NCBI GenBank assembly: GCA_037954325.1
Contig: JBBMNZ010000013.1
Location: 8,862,501-8,926,500 of the forward strand
Source: Fistularia commersonii
Taxonomy: Eukaryota > Chordata > Actinopteri > Syngnathiformes > Fistulariidae
Direction of reading: 5' to 3'
DNA length: 64,000 nucleotides
The position numbers and the translations under genes were made by a program. Of the stretch, positions 35,160 to 48,367 are shown in pieces. Each line of letters begins with the position of its first letter. Position 1 is the first letter of the stretch. Below the pieces are notes generated by a model, which saw nothing but the letters and a program-made list of their open reading frames with translations, did no database searches and was not told the origin of the DNA.

Positions 35160-37120
35160 CCACAGCAACATCAGTAATCTGTTTTCTGAGTGGACAACTT
35201 TGGAAATAAACATTCAGATTAGATATAATTTTCTGTCATTTGAAAAAGGAAAATAAATCATGATTGAGGCTTTTGTGCTTGAACTAATTCTCCATAAGTA
35301 CTGTAAGATGCAAATGACTTTCTGAATACCAAATAACCTCAACAAGGACAATGTATTATTCACTTGCACAACTTTCTGCAGAAACTCTTTCCACGCACTC
35401 ACAAACAACTTGAAGACTTGGCAATGAGCTGTAAAACCCCAATATCTCTTTGACTAAGAAACATATTATGAGGAATCATGTATTCATTATCTTCAAGTTG
35501 ACATCTTGATCACACTATTTATTCTGCCTCCTTCCATTCAAGAAAGAACTTCATCATAACAAACTACACACACAGACACACACACAACCTCGGAGAGCAG
35601 ACGAGACACATTCACTTACAAACAGAAGGTATTAAACAACCTTCTGTCAGTCCTTCATTTCACCACTGATTAATTTGACCAGCTACGCATTTTCTAAAAA
35701 ATCACATTTTCTGGAGCACAATTAATTACAGTTTAATGGAACAAACGGTGCACATTTGTCCCTGAGAAATTCTTATTAGCAGTCTTTGGAGTCTTCCAAG
35801 AGCCGCTTTTGCAATTGCTGCCTTTTAATAAAACATTTCAGCAAATCTGGCTCATGTGTGCGGACAACAATATTTCATAGCAACCATGTTGTCACGGTGT
35901 GGAATCGTCTTTCCGACTCCCTTTTCAGTCTTTACTCTTAAATACATGTACTTGCTGGAAAAAAGGAAAGTAAATAGGTTTCTAAAAATCTTTCATAGAA
36001 TTAATTGATAACAAATAAATTGAGCTGATATTATAGTCTTTCAAAGACAATAGATTTCAATACATCCCTACAAGTCGTATTCAAGATGTAATGAATTTGC
36101 TGTATAATATGAATTGGCTTAATTCACCATGGCAGTGAAATTACAAAATCATCAGGGACATCACATTGGTGGAAGTATCTACAGAAGTCATTCACCTTTG
36201 AAAGGAAATGCTTGCAAAATAATTGGAAACAGAAGTGAAAATGAGAATTGCGAATCTCAAAATGCCTACCATATTCTTTTTTCCTGAGCTATACCGTCTG
36301 GCTACAGCATACTGTGTCATATGACATTTGCTTAGCAGGCCATTTGAAGGTTCACAGCTCTACAGTGTTCCTGCGCACTTGTAAATTTAGTTTCATAATC
36401 AGCTGTGATATTGCAACTCTGACGTGGGAAAAAAAGGCCAAATCAGACGTAAAATCACCAAATAAACAGCGCATCACTCCCCATGTTCCCCTGTAAAATG
36501 ACATGAATGCCACAGTTGATGTTTGTTTGATGATATGTGAACCTATATGGGTTCATTATTCTCAAGGTTAAATATAGGCATGGTTTTTTAGGCAGTCCAT
36601 TCATTTAGTTCATATCCTCATAGCTACAGTTTCTTGAGACCTAATGGGTAAAGTTAGCGGCACTACTGAAAATGATACAGGTTATATCCGGCAATCAAGC
36701 CAATATTTTTAGGAAGACTAATGAACCCAAAAATATTTGACAAATCTGTGATTCTAGGGCAGAGAATTCTCTATTTAGATGTGACAATGTTCTTGCCCCT
36801 TTCTTTCTAAACAGATATATTGTATAATCAAGCCCTCTTCCATCATTGCCACATTTGCTGTCATCAGCTAAGAATTTCTTTCAGATAGCCTCCCACTGTT
36901 AGCATTTTCTGCTTCAAAAGCCTTCTTCTCTCTTATAGTTTTTTCGCTGGACAGGGTCTATCCATTTCTGTCTCTGTGGTTGAGTTTATTTTAATTTTTT
37001 CAGCAACCAGAAAATATTGGGAATTTTGAGAATTACTGGTGTATTTGAAGCCATTTGATATAGTCTCTATAATACAGAATAGTGGATCCTACTGGCATGG
37101 GTAACTGACATTGAGAGCTT
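35160..37120. other. intergenic sequence, nothing recognised
   Basis: AT-rich unique-looking DNA. A short CA-rich stretch (near 35563-35586) is the only simple repeat. No gene was recognised. Confidence 0.55.
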
Positions 37121-37129
37121 GGCTGTGCT

Positions 37130-38365
37130 TCTTTTTTCCTTCCAGCTACTCCCTTCAGGGGTCCCAACAGCGAATCATCTGCCTCTATCAACCCTGTTTT
37201 CTGTACATTCTTCTTACACACCAACACACTTCATATCCTCTTACACCACATCCATAAATCCCCTCTTGGACCTTACCCCAGGCCTCCTGCTTGGTTTTTC
37301 AAGCCTCAGCATTCTTCTACCAGGGTATTCAATACTCCCCTCTCTGTATATGACCAAACAATCTAACCTCTGTGAATTTATCATAAAAAACATCTAACAT
37401 GTGCCCAAAGTGGGGGGGCACCATCTTATATACCTTACCCTACATTCTGGCTGATGCTCTTCTGCACATCCCTACACTTTTCTCCACCTTTTTTCCACAC
37501 TCTCCATTGCTCTGGACTGCTGACCCCAAGAACTTAAAAAATCCTCCACCTTCTTTATCTACACTCCTTGTAACCTCACAATTCCACATGGGTCACTCTA
37601 ACTGACACATACATATATATGCTCTTCTGCTACAAATAACCTTCCTTTCCAGGACATACCCTCTCCTCTATATTTTCCTCCACCTGTTCCCTGCTCTCAC
37701 TACAGATCACAATGTTATCGGCAAACACCCATAGTCTATGGTGATTCCTGCTTGACCTCAAATGTGGTCCCACTTCCACCTAGAACTCCTTTGTCACACC
37801 AACAGCACTCCTCACTCCTGTCCAACAGCTGTTATACATTGTCTTACACCATTCTGACAGAATTCTCTTCCACTCCAGACTTCCTCATATAGTACATTAC
37901 TTTCAATCCCCTAAGTCTCCCACTTCTTCTTATCTACTGTAGTTTAGTTTAGGCTTTCTCCTCTGCACTATATTCTTGAAAGTGGGCACCACCACACAGC
38001 TCCTCCATGCCTCGGGCATTATCTCACTAAGATCCTGTTGAACATTATACTCAAAACTCTCAGGCTGCCTCTCCTACGCACTTCCATACTGCCACTGGTA
38101 TATCATTAAGACCAACTGCCTTTGCTGTCTTCATCCTCTTCAGTTCCATTCTTACTTCACGTTTAATAATCTCTGCTACTTTATGGCCCACAAGGTTCAA
38201 CTCTTCTACCCTTCACTCTTGCTCATTTTCTTCATCCATTAGCTCTTCAAAGTACTCTTTCCACCTTTCTATCAAACTTCTGGGACCTATCAATACATTT
38301 CCCTCTTTAACCTTATTCACCTGAACCTGCTGCACCTTCTCTAGCACAACTGCCCACCACTTCAT
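37130..38365 (-). mobile_element. RTE-like LINE relic, minus strand
   Basis: Read on the minus strand, the distal part encodes an RWKEYFEELMDEENEQE-like linker, then VRMELKRMKTAKAVGLNDIP and VWKCVGEAA, the connection between endonuclease and reverse transcriptase of RTE-like elements. The sequence then decays through the reverse-transcriptase region toward a 3' end near 37130. Many stops are present. It is the same family as the plus-strand copy at 39630-41466. Confidence 0.7.
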
Positions 38366-39628
38366 GACAAACAAGAAAAGATCAGCATGATAATCCTCTA
38401 TAATTTTAGTATAGTTTAAAATGATAAAGATCGTAGTTTGACTCCATCATTGGGGATGAGAACAGAGAAGCATGCAGACCACAATTCCATCTTCTGGTCT
38501 CCTCTCTAGGTGGTCTTCAGTGTGCTAATACTTTTTTCCTTAATGTCAGGACACATGCAACTCAACCCAGTATGGGGGAGACAAACATTTTTCTTCCAAC
38601 CCCAATAGTTCCCAAAACAGTATATAAGACCCATATCTCAAAAATTACGGGTCAGGTCCATGAGGTTTGGCTGGTAAAATTTAGAGAAAATGACAGAATC
38701 AAAATGGTTGTTTGGTAGAGAACCAAATTAACAGTGTTGTTGCCAGGATTAAGCCCTCACAATTCATTGTGAATGTTGCATGTCCTTGAGCACTCTGTTA
38801 ATGACTGATCCTTTGAAAGGTTTGCTGGAATGCAATATGTTTGTTTGTGAAGCGAGTTGTTAAGAGTGAGGTTTGTCAAATGCTATTTGGCTTAAAGGAC
38901 ACTTGATGATGCATTCAATCTTACTATCTCTTGAATAATTGGTTTCAAAAACATGCTTTTCATAAGCACACAAATGCTGATCAAAACCCATCTTTGGCTT
39001 ATTGAGAAACTGAAGGTCAGGAAAGAAGCGCCCAAAAGCATGGAGACATATATTTCCTGTATCACAATGCCATCCTGTGGTTAAGCTGTGTTATGTCTTA
39101 ACTTACACTATAACAATTTCTTATTGACTAAGTTGAAAGTCAAACCTGTAACTACTGAAAAAAACATTGAACCTTACAAGTACTTTTTTCAAGCAAATCA
39201 AAGGATAAGGATTGTAATGATCTGTAACAGATCAAGTGAAAATATATGTAAGGTCATGGCACGTCTAGTAAATCAGCAAATGTTTCAAATGTATTTGCCC
39301 TTGATTCATGATAACCTAATATAAATACCAACATATCAATTGAAACGGAAATTGTTAGTCTGGTATTGCTGAGAAATCAAGCAGCAGCTACATGACCAAC
39401 CTCAATGAGTGTTTGAAAAAAAAAAATCCAACTGATGAAGTCAATAAAGTGATACCTGAGGACATGGTAAGACTTGGCTCAAAAAAGAGAACTGCAATCA
39501 AAACAAAAGTAACCCCTTCACAGCCTGTGCATTTCAAGTAAACCAAACTAAGACGGCAAAATCTCAAAACATAGTATTAGAAATATTTCTTAATAATAGG
39601 TGTTTTAGTAAAATAATGCAGCCTTAGG
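38366..39628. other. intergenic sequence, nothing recognised
   Basis: AT-rich DNA without a recognisable element. It separates two RTE-like LINE copies in opposite orientation. Confidence 0.5.
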
Positions 39629-39629
39629 G

Positions 39630-41466
39630 CAGCATGGGCCAGTGTCTCCCTGAGCCGGTCTCAAGACTGGATAAATGCAGAGGGTTGCATCAGGAAGAAA
39701 CCAAACATGCAAATCAAATCTAAAAATCTTATACCAGATCGGTCAAGTCCCGGGATAACAATGACCCCCATTGCTACTGATGACCCTCAGGGTACCATAG
39801 GATATTGGGCTACAAAGTGGTGTAAGCTGAAGGGGGAGGAGTGCTGTACAGTTTTCAGGGAGGAATTGAGAAAGGATCTGGGTGGTCAGGGAGAGCTTAC
39901 AGATGACTGGACATCTAAAGCTAATGTGATCAGATTAGTAAAAGTGAAGTGAGGAAGGCACTGAAAAAGATGAGGAGAGGACAGGCAGTCGGTTCTGATG
40001 ATATACGTGTCTAGTGTCTAGGAGTGTCTGGGAGAAGCTACGGTAGTGTTTCTGGCTAGATTATTCAACAGGATTTTAGAGTGAGAAGATGCCTTAAGAA
40101 TGGAGAACAAGTGTGATGGTGCCCATTTTCAAGAATGAGGGGGAAGTGCAGAATTGCGGCAACTACAGAGGGATAGAGTTGATGAGCCATACAATGAAGT
40201 TATGGGAAAGAGTAGTGGAAACTAGACTGAGAGCTGAAGTCCGCATTTGTGAACAGCAGTATGGCTTCATGCCTAGAAAGAGTACTACAGATGCAGTATT
40301 TACTTTGAGAATGCTAATAGAGAAGTACAGAGGGGGCTGCACTTCATTTTTGTAGACCTAGAAAAGCATATGACATGGTGCTGAGAGAGGAACTCTGGAA
40401 TTATATGAGGAAGTCTGGAGTAGCAGAGAAGTATGTTAGACTGGTGCAGGACATGTATGCCAGCTGTGAGACAGTGGTGAGGTATGCTGTAGGGGTAACA
40501 GAGAAGTTCAAGGGGGAGGTGGGACTCCATCAGGGATCAGCTCTGAGCCCATTCTTGTTTGCAGTGGGGATGGACAGGCTGACAGATGAGGTTCCACAGG
40601 AATCTCCTTGGACCATGACATTTGCAGATGACATTGGGATTTGTGGTGAGAGCAGAGAACAGGTTGAGGAAAATATAGAGGCGGAGGTATGCTCTGGAGA
40701 GGAGAGGAATGAAGGTTAGTCACAGCTAAACAGAGTGAATGTGTGTGAATGAGAGGAACCCGGATGGATCGGTGAGGCTACAGGGAGTGGAGATCAAGAA
40801 ATTGGAGGATTTCAAGTACTTGGCGTCAACAGTCCAGTTGCAGTGGACAGTAGGGGGACGTGAAGAGACAGGTTCAAGCAGGTTGGAATGGATGGAGAAA
40901 AGTGTCAGGGGTACAATGCAATAGAAGACTATCAGCCAGAATGAGAGGAAAGGTGTATAAGACAGTGGTGAGACCGACGATGCTGTATGGTCTAGAAACA
41001 GTTACAATGACGAAAAGACAGGAGGCAGAGCTAGAGGTTGCAGAGATGAAGATGCGCAGGTTCTCTTTGGAATGACAGGGATGGATAGGATCACGAAGGG
41101 GTCTCATAGGAACAGCACATGTTAGATGTTTTGGTCAGAGAAGCCAGACTGAGACTGAGATGGTTCGGTCATGGTCTGAGGAGGGATGGTGAATATATTG
41201 GTCGACCGATGCTGGAATTGGAGCTGCCAGGCAGCAATTCTCAAGGAAGACCAAGGAGAAGATTAATGGACGTGATGAGAAAGGCTGTAAGAGTGTAAGG
41301 TGTAAGAGTCATAAGTTCAATTCATATATTTGGTTTTTGCACTAGTCTCATGCCAGATGCCCTTCCTGGCACAACTCTGCATTTTTCTGGCCATGCGATC
41401 AGCTCAAAAGCACTGGCTTGGGCCCCCCCTGAGACTACATTGTCTCTAAAAAAAAAAAAAAAAATC
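39630..41466 (+). mobile_element. RTE-like LINE, 5' end joined directly to reverse transcriptase, with poly(A) tail
   Basis: The 5' part, GGATAAATGCAGAGGGTTGC at about 39670 on to GGGTACCATAGGATATTGGG, matches the start of the copy beginning near 63775. The endonuclease region is missing: within about 100 bases the sequence passes to EELRKDLGGQGELTDDW and KKMRRGQAVGSDDI, the lead-in to the reverse transcriptase. The 3' end is an 18-19-base A-run ending near 41464. It is a deletion derivative with several frameshifts. From family knowledge such elements insert by target-primed reverse transcription. Confidence 0.82.
40113..41100 (+). pseudogene. RTE-like reverse transcriptase, frameshifted
   Basis: Motifs in order are MVPIFKNEGEVQNCGNYRGI (near 40113), QQYGFMPRKSTTDAVFTLRM (near 40255), VDLEKAYDMV split by a frameshift near 40360, GSALSPFLFAVGMDRLTDEV (near 40535) and TFADDIG with the catalytic FADD at 40621-40632. 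A LEDFKYLAS segment and a KRQEAELEVAEMKMRRF segment follow. The two active-site aspartates are still present, but the frame is broken at several places, so no full protein can be made. It has no separate endonuclease domain. It lies within the element at 39630-41466. Confidence 0.85.
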
Positions 41467-41784
41467 TACATTACCGTTATCTCATTCAAATACATAAATA
41501 CAAAGTGCCTCTCTGAGAGTTAGTCATTTCTATAAATTGTTTGTCACTGTGATCCTGATACATGTTAAAAAATTGCCGTAAGAAAACTTTCCTCTTCAAC
41601 TTCTGTCTTTGTTTTGAGATGAGTGTTAATTTCATAGACACTGGCATTTTGATTCAAAATAAATTAGTGTATTTGCTCTAATAGATGAGTTTTAAAGTCT
41701 CTGTCAGTCGCCATCAGGATGTTGCAGGACAGTTTTAAATTGTGTTCATATGAGTGCTCTTGCACTGACATCATATGCTTAGTC

Positions 41785-41965
41785 ATTCATCAATTCATTG
41801 TTTAAACTGCTTATCCTGTTTTCAGGGTTGTAGCTGGGCTAGGGCCAATTGTATCTATTGTTGTCTGAGAGGTGGGGTACACCCTGGACCTGTCCCCAGT
41901 CAATCACAGAGCCAGATATTGAGACATACAACCATTCACTCTCTCAAACAAACTTCCAGGAAATT
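41785..41965 (+). repeat. teleost dispersed repeat, copy 3 (partial)
   Basis: It contains AACTGCTTATCCTGTTTTCA, GAGGTGGGGTACACCCTGGA and CCAGTCAATCACAGAGCCAG, then stops after ACAACCATTCACTCTCTCAA. The second half of the family is missing. Confidence 0.65.
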
Positions 41966-42169
41966 CCAGAGTTGTCACAAGCCGATGCATGGCAAACAAT
42001 TGCACCACCATCCTGCGAAGGGTAAACCAGTGTCATTAGACTTTTCTGTGTATTATATACTAACTGACTAATCCAATGCCCACAAGATGGAGCCCTCTTT
42101 CCTCCCCTTTCTTCTCCTTCCCCTTTCTCCTCTTTTATTGACACAGATGCTACCCTCATCCAGCTTTCC

Positions 42170-42375
42170 AGCACAGGACGTAGAGCAATTGTCATTGAAA
42201 TCGACTATTCCTGGTTCAATTCCCGGCTTCTTCTAGTGTGTTGAAGTGTTGTAGAGCAAGACACTGAACCCCTAACTGCTGTACTGGTGGAAAGCAGCCT
42301 CCTACTCATGGTTCATCCATGATGGGTTAATTGCAGAGAATGAATTTCCCCATGGGGATATATTATTCTCTTTTT
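42170..42375 (+). mobile_element. tRNA-derived SINE, copy 3
   Basis: An A-box-like GTAGAGCAATTG is near 42180 and the B-box GGTTCAATTCC at 42213-42223. GTTGTAGAGCAAGACACTGA, ACCCCTAACTGCTG and the 3' part GGTTCATCCATGATGGGTT follow. It is the best preserved full copy of this family in the window. Confidence 0.75.
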
Positions 42376-43762
42376 TCCCCCCAAACTCCTGTGACTCTAA
42401 ATTAACAAATGCCTCATGGCGGATTCCTTTCATGAAGTTTTGGTGTTAGTCAAAGTTATGTCTGAAACCTACAATAGATTTATTTTGCTCACATCTTTTG
42501 CTTCGGTAGGAAACAGATGATGACCTGTGGACTCCAACCAAAAAAAAAAAAAAAAACAGTTGGAAAGTTGCAGCTGCAAGATGCAGTAACATTGCAAGTA
42601 CACATATTGGTTAATGTCTTGATTTACCAGTAAGAGAAAGTATTAAGCCAGTAAATTTTCATACTTTTGCTTGGGTTGACCAAAAGCCAAAAAGACCATG
42701 ATAATCTGTGCACTGGTATTCTTTTGTTCATGGTTTGCTCACATATAGTTGAACCATTCTAGAAAATGAAAATGTGGACATTGAATGGGATTAGATGGAG
42801 GTCCAAAGGGACTTTGAGAATGGATGGACTTCCAAGAATGGATCTCTCTAGTACACTCAGTGATATTTTAGATGAAATAATGGGAAATTTTCCTGACAAA
42901 ATCCAATGGATTAACAAAAAAAATATTTAAGATAATCCATTTATTTACCACTCAAAGATACCATTTGTGTGTTCAGTGTTTTTTTTTTCTTTAAAGAATT
43001 AGGTTATTAACCTTCTCCAGGCAGATGTTGCAGATTTGCGACAGCCAAATATCAGATTTTTCCTGCAACTACAACTTAATTTGAGCCTGAGAGGGTTAAT
43101 TTGAAACATTTGAAAAATACATTCATAATACTTCACGCTTGTTTGTTATCTTATCTATCTATTTATTCATAACCTGTGTCTCTTAAAATGGTGAAGAGGT
43201 GAATGCTCTCAGCATTTAGTTTAATTTTTGATACCAGAACTGAAATCCATTTACTTTTTTTCAACTCTCCCTTGGGCATTTGAATGTCACAGCTGTGTCT
43301 GTTAAGTTCAACGGCATCACTACTGCATCTTTAATTTTAATTCTAATATTTTGTGAATTGCTAAAACAAACTCTGACTGCTTTGGCTATACTATGAATAC
43401 TTCAAAATCCAAAACTTCATTATCTTCTGGAAAACACTGACATTTGAACTGCCACAAGCATTAAGCGGTTTGCAAGCCTTTGACCTAATGGGTAAAACCA
43501 ACTGTTAGTCTTTCATAATTTAATTTAATTCATAAATTAGATTGAGCAATGAATACATATGCTGGTTAAGACAACAATAGAGACTGGCTCTTTCTCTTCT
43601 CTGTATTTCTTTTTTTTCCCCGATTTGGCAAAACTGCAACAAACAAGGCTTTATCGTTTCATTGCTTGGTTTTAAGAGGAGCAAAAATGGACGATGGAAC
43701 TGATGTTTTTTATATATTTGCATCAGAGCCTGAGATTCAGTAGATGATGTCATGTATCTACA
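42376..43762. other. intergenic sequence, nothing recognised
   Basis: AT-rich DNA with an A-run near 42540. No exon, RNA gene or named repeat is seen. Confidence 0.55.
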
Positions 43763-43764
43763 TA

Positions 43765-44997
43765 CACTATATGGCCAAAGTATTTGCTCACCTGCCTTGA
43801 CTTGCACATGAACTTAAGTGACATCCCATTCCGAATCTATATGGATCAATATGATGTCGGTCCACCCTTTGCAGCTATAACAGCTTCAACTCTTCTGGGA
43901 AGGCGGTCCACATGGTTCAGGAGTGTGTTTATTGGAATTTTCAACCATTCTTCCAGAAGCGCATTTGTGAGGTCACACACTGATGTTGGACAAGAAGGCC
44001 TGGCTCTCAGTCTCCGCTCTAATTCATCCCAAAGGTGTTTTATTGGGTTGAGCTCAGGACTCTGTGCAGGCCAGTCAAGTTCATCCACAACAGACTTGGT
44101 CATCCATGATTTTCTGGACCTTGCTTTGTGTACTGGTGCACAGTCATGTTGGAAAAAGACAGGGCCAGCTCCAAACTGTTTTCATAAAGTTGGGAGCATG
44201 GAATCATCCAAAATGTCTTGATATGCTGAAAGTTTCAGAGTCCCTTTCACTGGAACAAAGGAACCAAGCCCAGCTCCTGAAAAACAACCCCAAACCATAA
44301 TCCCTCCTCCACCAAGTTTCACACTTGGCACAATGCAGTCAGACAAGTACCATTCTCCTGGCAACCACCAAACCCAGACTTGTCCATCAGATTGCAAGAT
44401 GGAGAAGCGCGATTCATCACTCCAGAGAATGTGTCTCTACTGCTCTAGAGTCCAGTGATGGAGTGTTTTACACCACTGCATCCAACGCTTTAAATTGCAG
44501 TTGGTGATGTGTGGATTGGATGCTGCTGCTCAGCCATGGAAACACATTCTATGAAGCTCTCTGTGCACTGGTTTTGAGCTAATCTGAAGGGCACATGAAG
44601 TTTGGAGGTCAGTAGCGATTTACTCTACAGAAAGTAGGTGACATCTTTGCAGTATGCGCTAACCCCGCTTCGTCAGTTTATGTGGCATACCACTTCGTGG
44701 CTGTTGCTGTCGGTCCAAAACAGCTCAGTGTTCTTAAAATACAGCTAACGGTTGACTGTGGAATATTTAGGTGCAAGGAAATTTCATGACTGGATTTGTT
44801 GCATAGGTGGCATCCTATCACAGTTCCATGGTGGAATTAACTGAGCTCCTGAGAGCAACTCATTCTTTAACAAACGTTTGTATAAACAGTCTACATGCAT
44901 AGGTGCTTTATTGTATACACTTTTGGCCATGGAAGTAATTGGGACACCTGATTCTGATTATTTGGATGGGCGAGTGAATACTTTTGGCCATACAGTA
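43765..44997 (-). mobile_element. Tc1-like DNA transposon, near full length, 1233 bp
   Basis: Imperfect inverted ends, CACTATATGGCCAAAGTATT at 43765 and TACTGTATGGCCAAAAGTAT (reverse strand) from 44997, are each flanked by TA (43763-43764 and 44998-44999), the expected Tc1 target site. The minus strand encodes a transposase from its helix-turn-helix region (about 44786) to its C-terminus (43846). The size is normal for a small teleost Tc1 element, so little DNA has been lost. Point lesions, not deletion, are what inactivate it. Confidence 0.88.
43846..44800 (-). pseudogene. Tc1-like transposase with a few inactivating lesions
   Basis: Minus-strand segments in order: the DNA-binding half near 44786 (HEISLHLNIPQSTVSCILRT, a helix-turn-helix pattern, then a stop), WSDESRF carrying the first catalytic aspartate, [38 protein letters not shown] carrying the second aspartate, and WPAQSPELNPIKHLWDELE carrying the expected glutamate. 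The C-terminal end reads VEAVIAAKGGPTSY. Between 44397 and 43846 the frame is continuous except for one TGA at 44184-44182, where a tryptophan codon would be usual. Earlier parts contain further stops. From family knowledge, a DD34E-type transposase cuts and pastes at TA sites. Confidence 0.85.
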
Positions 44998-44999
44998 TA

Positions 45000-45970
45000 A
45001 ATGAAACTTGTCATTTTCAAGTTTATTACAGTCATCCCACAGTGTGGCTTGCAATAAAGGCAATTGCTTGTTAAATCTAACAGTGTGCAGACACTGCAAA
45101 TAGGGCCTTGTCAATGTAGAGCATACCTGATAAAGAATATTTTTCAGTGTAAAGAAATGCAACTATAGTTTCCCTTTTTATAATCTTATTATTTCAATTG
45201 TTATCATCTTTTATTTCATTTTGGTCCATAATGTTATATGGTACAGATCACCTAGTGTTACCTAAAGTATATTGTAGAAAAACAATGTCATTCTCTAATT
45301 GTTTTATGTGATAGTGAATACTAGAGGCTGTTGCATGGTCCAATTTTATACATGTGATTCTCTGTTGGATTTTTAATGAAATATGTAAAGTTTTGTTTAT
45401 TTGGTTTTAAGTTTTCTGTGTACTGTGTAAGGAAAAACAGTGTATGGTTTCAGCCCAGGTTTCAGACTGGTGTTAAGCTTAGGCTAAGGGTAGGTTTCTT
45501 TCTAGATTACACGGTTTGGGGAGAAAAAGTAGGAAGCTAAACCTGTTCATGTTCTGCTCTTTTTGTTATTGTCTGATTTACATAAATGAGGATTACACCA
45601 TGACACAAACCAAAAATGTTTGCTTCTCTTAAAAACTAGAAGATATGAATAATAACTAACCTGTAAAAGCAGACTTAGCATATCAAGTGCCGAAAACCTT
45701 ATTAAATAGAGTGTGAGTCAGCAGCTATATGGTACCATTAGTTGCATTGGGGATATACTGGCTAATCCATTCCAAAGCATTCCTGATCACTTGCTGGAAG
45801 GCAGCTTACTGCGCACATTTTAATTTCTCCACTCAGCCATCCAAAGCTCTATACCAGACATCTTGCAGTCATACCAGCAATTCCCCAAACAAAAGAAGCT
45901 ATGATACAATTCACAATCCACCATGTTGCACCGGGTATTTTTTATCAGCTTTTAGCAAAAAACATGGCTC
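45000..45970. other. intergenic sequence, nothing recognised
   Basis: AT-rich DNA between the Tc1 element and a dispersed repeat. No gene or named element is seen. Confidence 0.55.
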
Positions 45971-45974
45971 GTGC

Positions 45975-46265
45975 TTCGGCCTCACAGCACGAGGGGCTCT
46001 GGTTCGATTCTGCCGGGACCTTTCTGTGTAGAATTTGCATGTTCTCCACGTGTCTGTGTGGGTTTCCTATGGGTACTCCTATGTCCTCAAACAGTCCAAC
46101 AACAGCCGCAGGTTAATTGATACACGAAAGAGAGCGTGAATGGTCCTACCATTGACTGGAGACCAGTCCAGGTTGTACCTTGCCTCTTGGCCAATGGCAG
46201 CTGGGATAGGCTCCACCATCCCTCGCTACCCTGAGTGGGATAAGTTGTAAACAATGGATAGATAG
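45975..46265 (-). repeat. teleost dispersed repeat, copy 4
   Basis: In minus orientation it contains the complement of the CACGGGGAGAACATGC section (GCATGTTCTCCACGTGTCTG on plus), GGTTAATTGATACACGAAAG and GCAGCTGGGATAGGCTCCAC, ending in a GATAGATAGATA tail. It is the most complete minus-strand copy here. Confidence 0.75.
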
Positions 46266-46269
46266 ATAT

Positions 46270-48170
46270 TGTATGTGTGAGAGCCAAACCAAACACAAAA
46301 TAGTACCCAATAAAACAATACCAGGAATCTCTTATAGCACTATTGATAAAGCCAATTGATCTTAAATCATTATTAAAGATTGGGCGAGTTTTCTTTTTCC
46401 ATACAAGCCCTCAAATTTAAATGTACACACCCAGGCAACATTATCGTTTACATACATCAAGAGATAAAAAAAAGATATTCGGATACAGTCATCAAAATTT
46501 TACTCCACAGAAATATTTGCTATTAATCAATGAGGCATCAGCTGTTCATTAACAAAGCCAGGGCATTTTGCTAAATATCCTTGTAAAAGCCATGAAAACA
46601 AATTTTAAAAAGGCACCAAAATGTTTTGGTTTTTTGTTTGTCGTTTGAGAGTGTGTCTAAAAGGCATGATTGTGTTTTATCACAAATTTCCAAATTGCCA
46701 GGTTTCCCAGAATGGTTTGTTCAGGCTTTTGTGATTGAACGAAACCTGGCGAATAAGAAAAATATCAAGATGCGATCAAGCAAGGGGAGGTGAGAAGAAG
46801 GGAAACTCAGGAGAGGAAAGAAAAAGCTAAGGGAAAGAAGATACAGAGGTGCATAGAGTCGACGATTTAAGTTGCAAAACCAATGGCCTTCAGTCAATTT
46901 ATTTGATCCCTATTTCCATTCAATGCCCCACTGCCTGAGGCCAGTTTCATGGAGCTAAAGAGGACATGTGAAACAGTATATTGCTGTTTCATGAGCTCTA
47001 ATTCCAGAAGCACAATTGAGGTAAAGGTAATGCTGATTTATGAGCGCTGGAGTTGACTTCTTTTACAAATATTAATTTGGGTAAGGCACACAAATACACA
47101 ATCAAACTCATAATAATATTTGACCTCGGATACTCATTTTGAAATATCAATATTTAAGTTTGATATATTTTAAAAAAATCAAAGCAAAACCAGATCAATA
47201 GTTAAAAGGTCATGTTTTTAGCTCCACATCCCTTGAGGCTACTGAAAATTACCCATCAACAATTCTTGAGTTGAACCCCTGTTATGGAAGTTATCTAATG
47301 AGAATGTGTTTGCCACAAGGGACAAGCAAGCAAAAAAGCTGAGCTGATGTTTTTAAGGCAGACTAACATTGATGAGCCTCTAAAGCCTTTCAAGGGGATT
47401 GTTGACTTGGCTCTTTCCTATGTAGGGATATACCCCTGCCTTGAAAGTATTGCTGCTGTCCTAAGAAACAACAGCCATATGAATGATTCAAAACGCTAAG
47501 CTACCCCTCAAATAACAAATAAATACATAAACAGATTGAAAAAAATAATCTGTCAGTATGAGTTGAAATGATAAGACCATTTTAGCTAAAGTAGAATGAG
47601 ACTCAGTTATTTTTTATTTTGTAAATGTTGAATGAGACAAGTAGGGTGTCTGCCAAAGAAGTCACAACTTTACATCTTAAACATTCCTAAACAGACATAG
47701 TCACGTTTTATTTTATTTTTTTTATTATTTATGATTAGTTTGAGCTGATCAAAGTCATACTTGAATATGGTAAGAGTGTCTGACTTCATTTAATTAGATT
47801 TAGTGCATTTGAGAACCAGCTATGCATTTGCAGTGTCTCCATCGGCAGATTACTGATGTCAGTTGTCACACTGACCACAGCCATTACGATCCCACGCAAA
47901 GGATTCAAGTGCAGTGACAAGGAGAGCGAATACGCAATAACAGTGGCTTTGTGTGGTTTTATTGCACGCTGTAGGCTGCAGGGGAAAATGATCTGCATTG
48001 CCATGTTGCTTTTTTTGAGAAAAAGGAGAGGACAAAATCATTGAGAGGAAAAGTGTGGAAAAGTTATTTCTACTCTTGAAAATTCTTGATTTGAATAAGA
48101 ATATACGATCATATTGATGTTAATACCACCAGCCTTGTATTTGTATCTCTCTCTCAAATATATATACATT
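46270..48170. other. intergenic sequence, nothing recognised
   Basis: AT-rich DNA with no gene or repeat that I can name. Confidence 0.55.
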
Positions 48171-48175
48171 AAGCC

Positions 48176-48299
48176 ATCATTGCTGAATTGATTTCACTTG
48201 ATCACGTACAATTGAGAATTGCAGTAACTATTTCGTTGAAATAGTGGCAGCCACGAACATGTGTGTGTGTGTGTATATACATATATACGTATACATATT

Positions 48300-48367
<68 letters not shown>

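Noticed and set aside
43784..44221. 145-codon plus-strand open frame
   Set aside because: It is the antisense of the Tc1 transposase coding region on the minus strand, not a separate gene.
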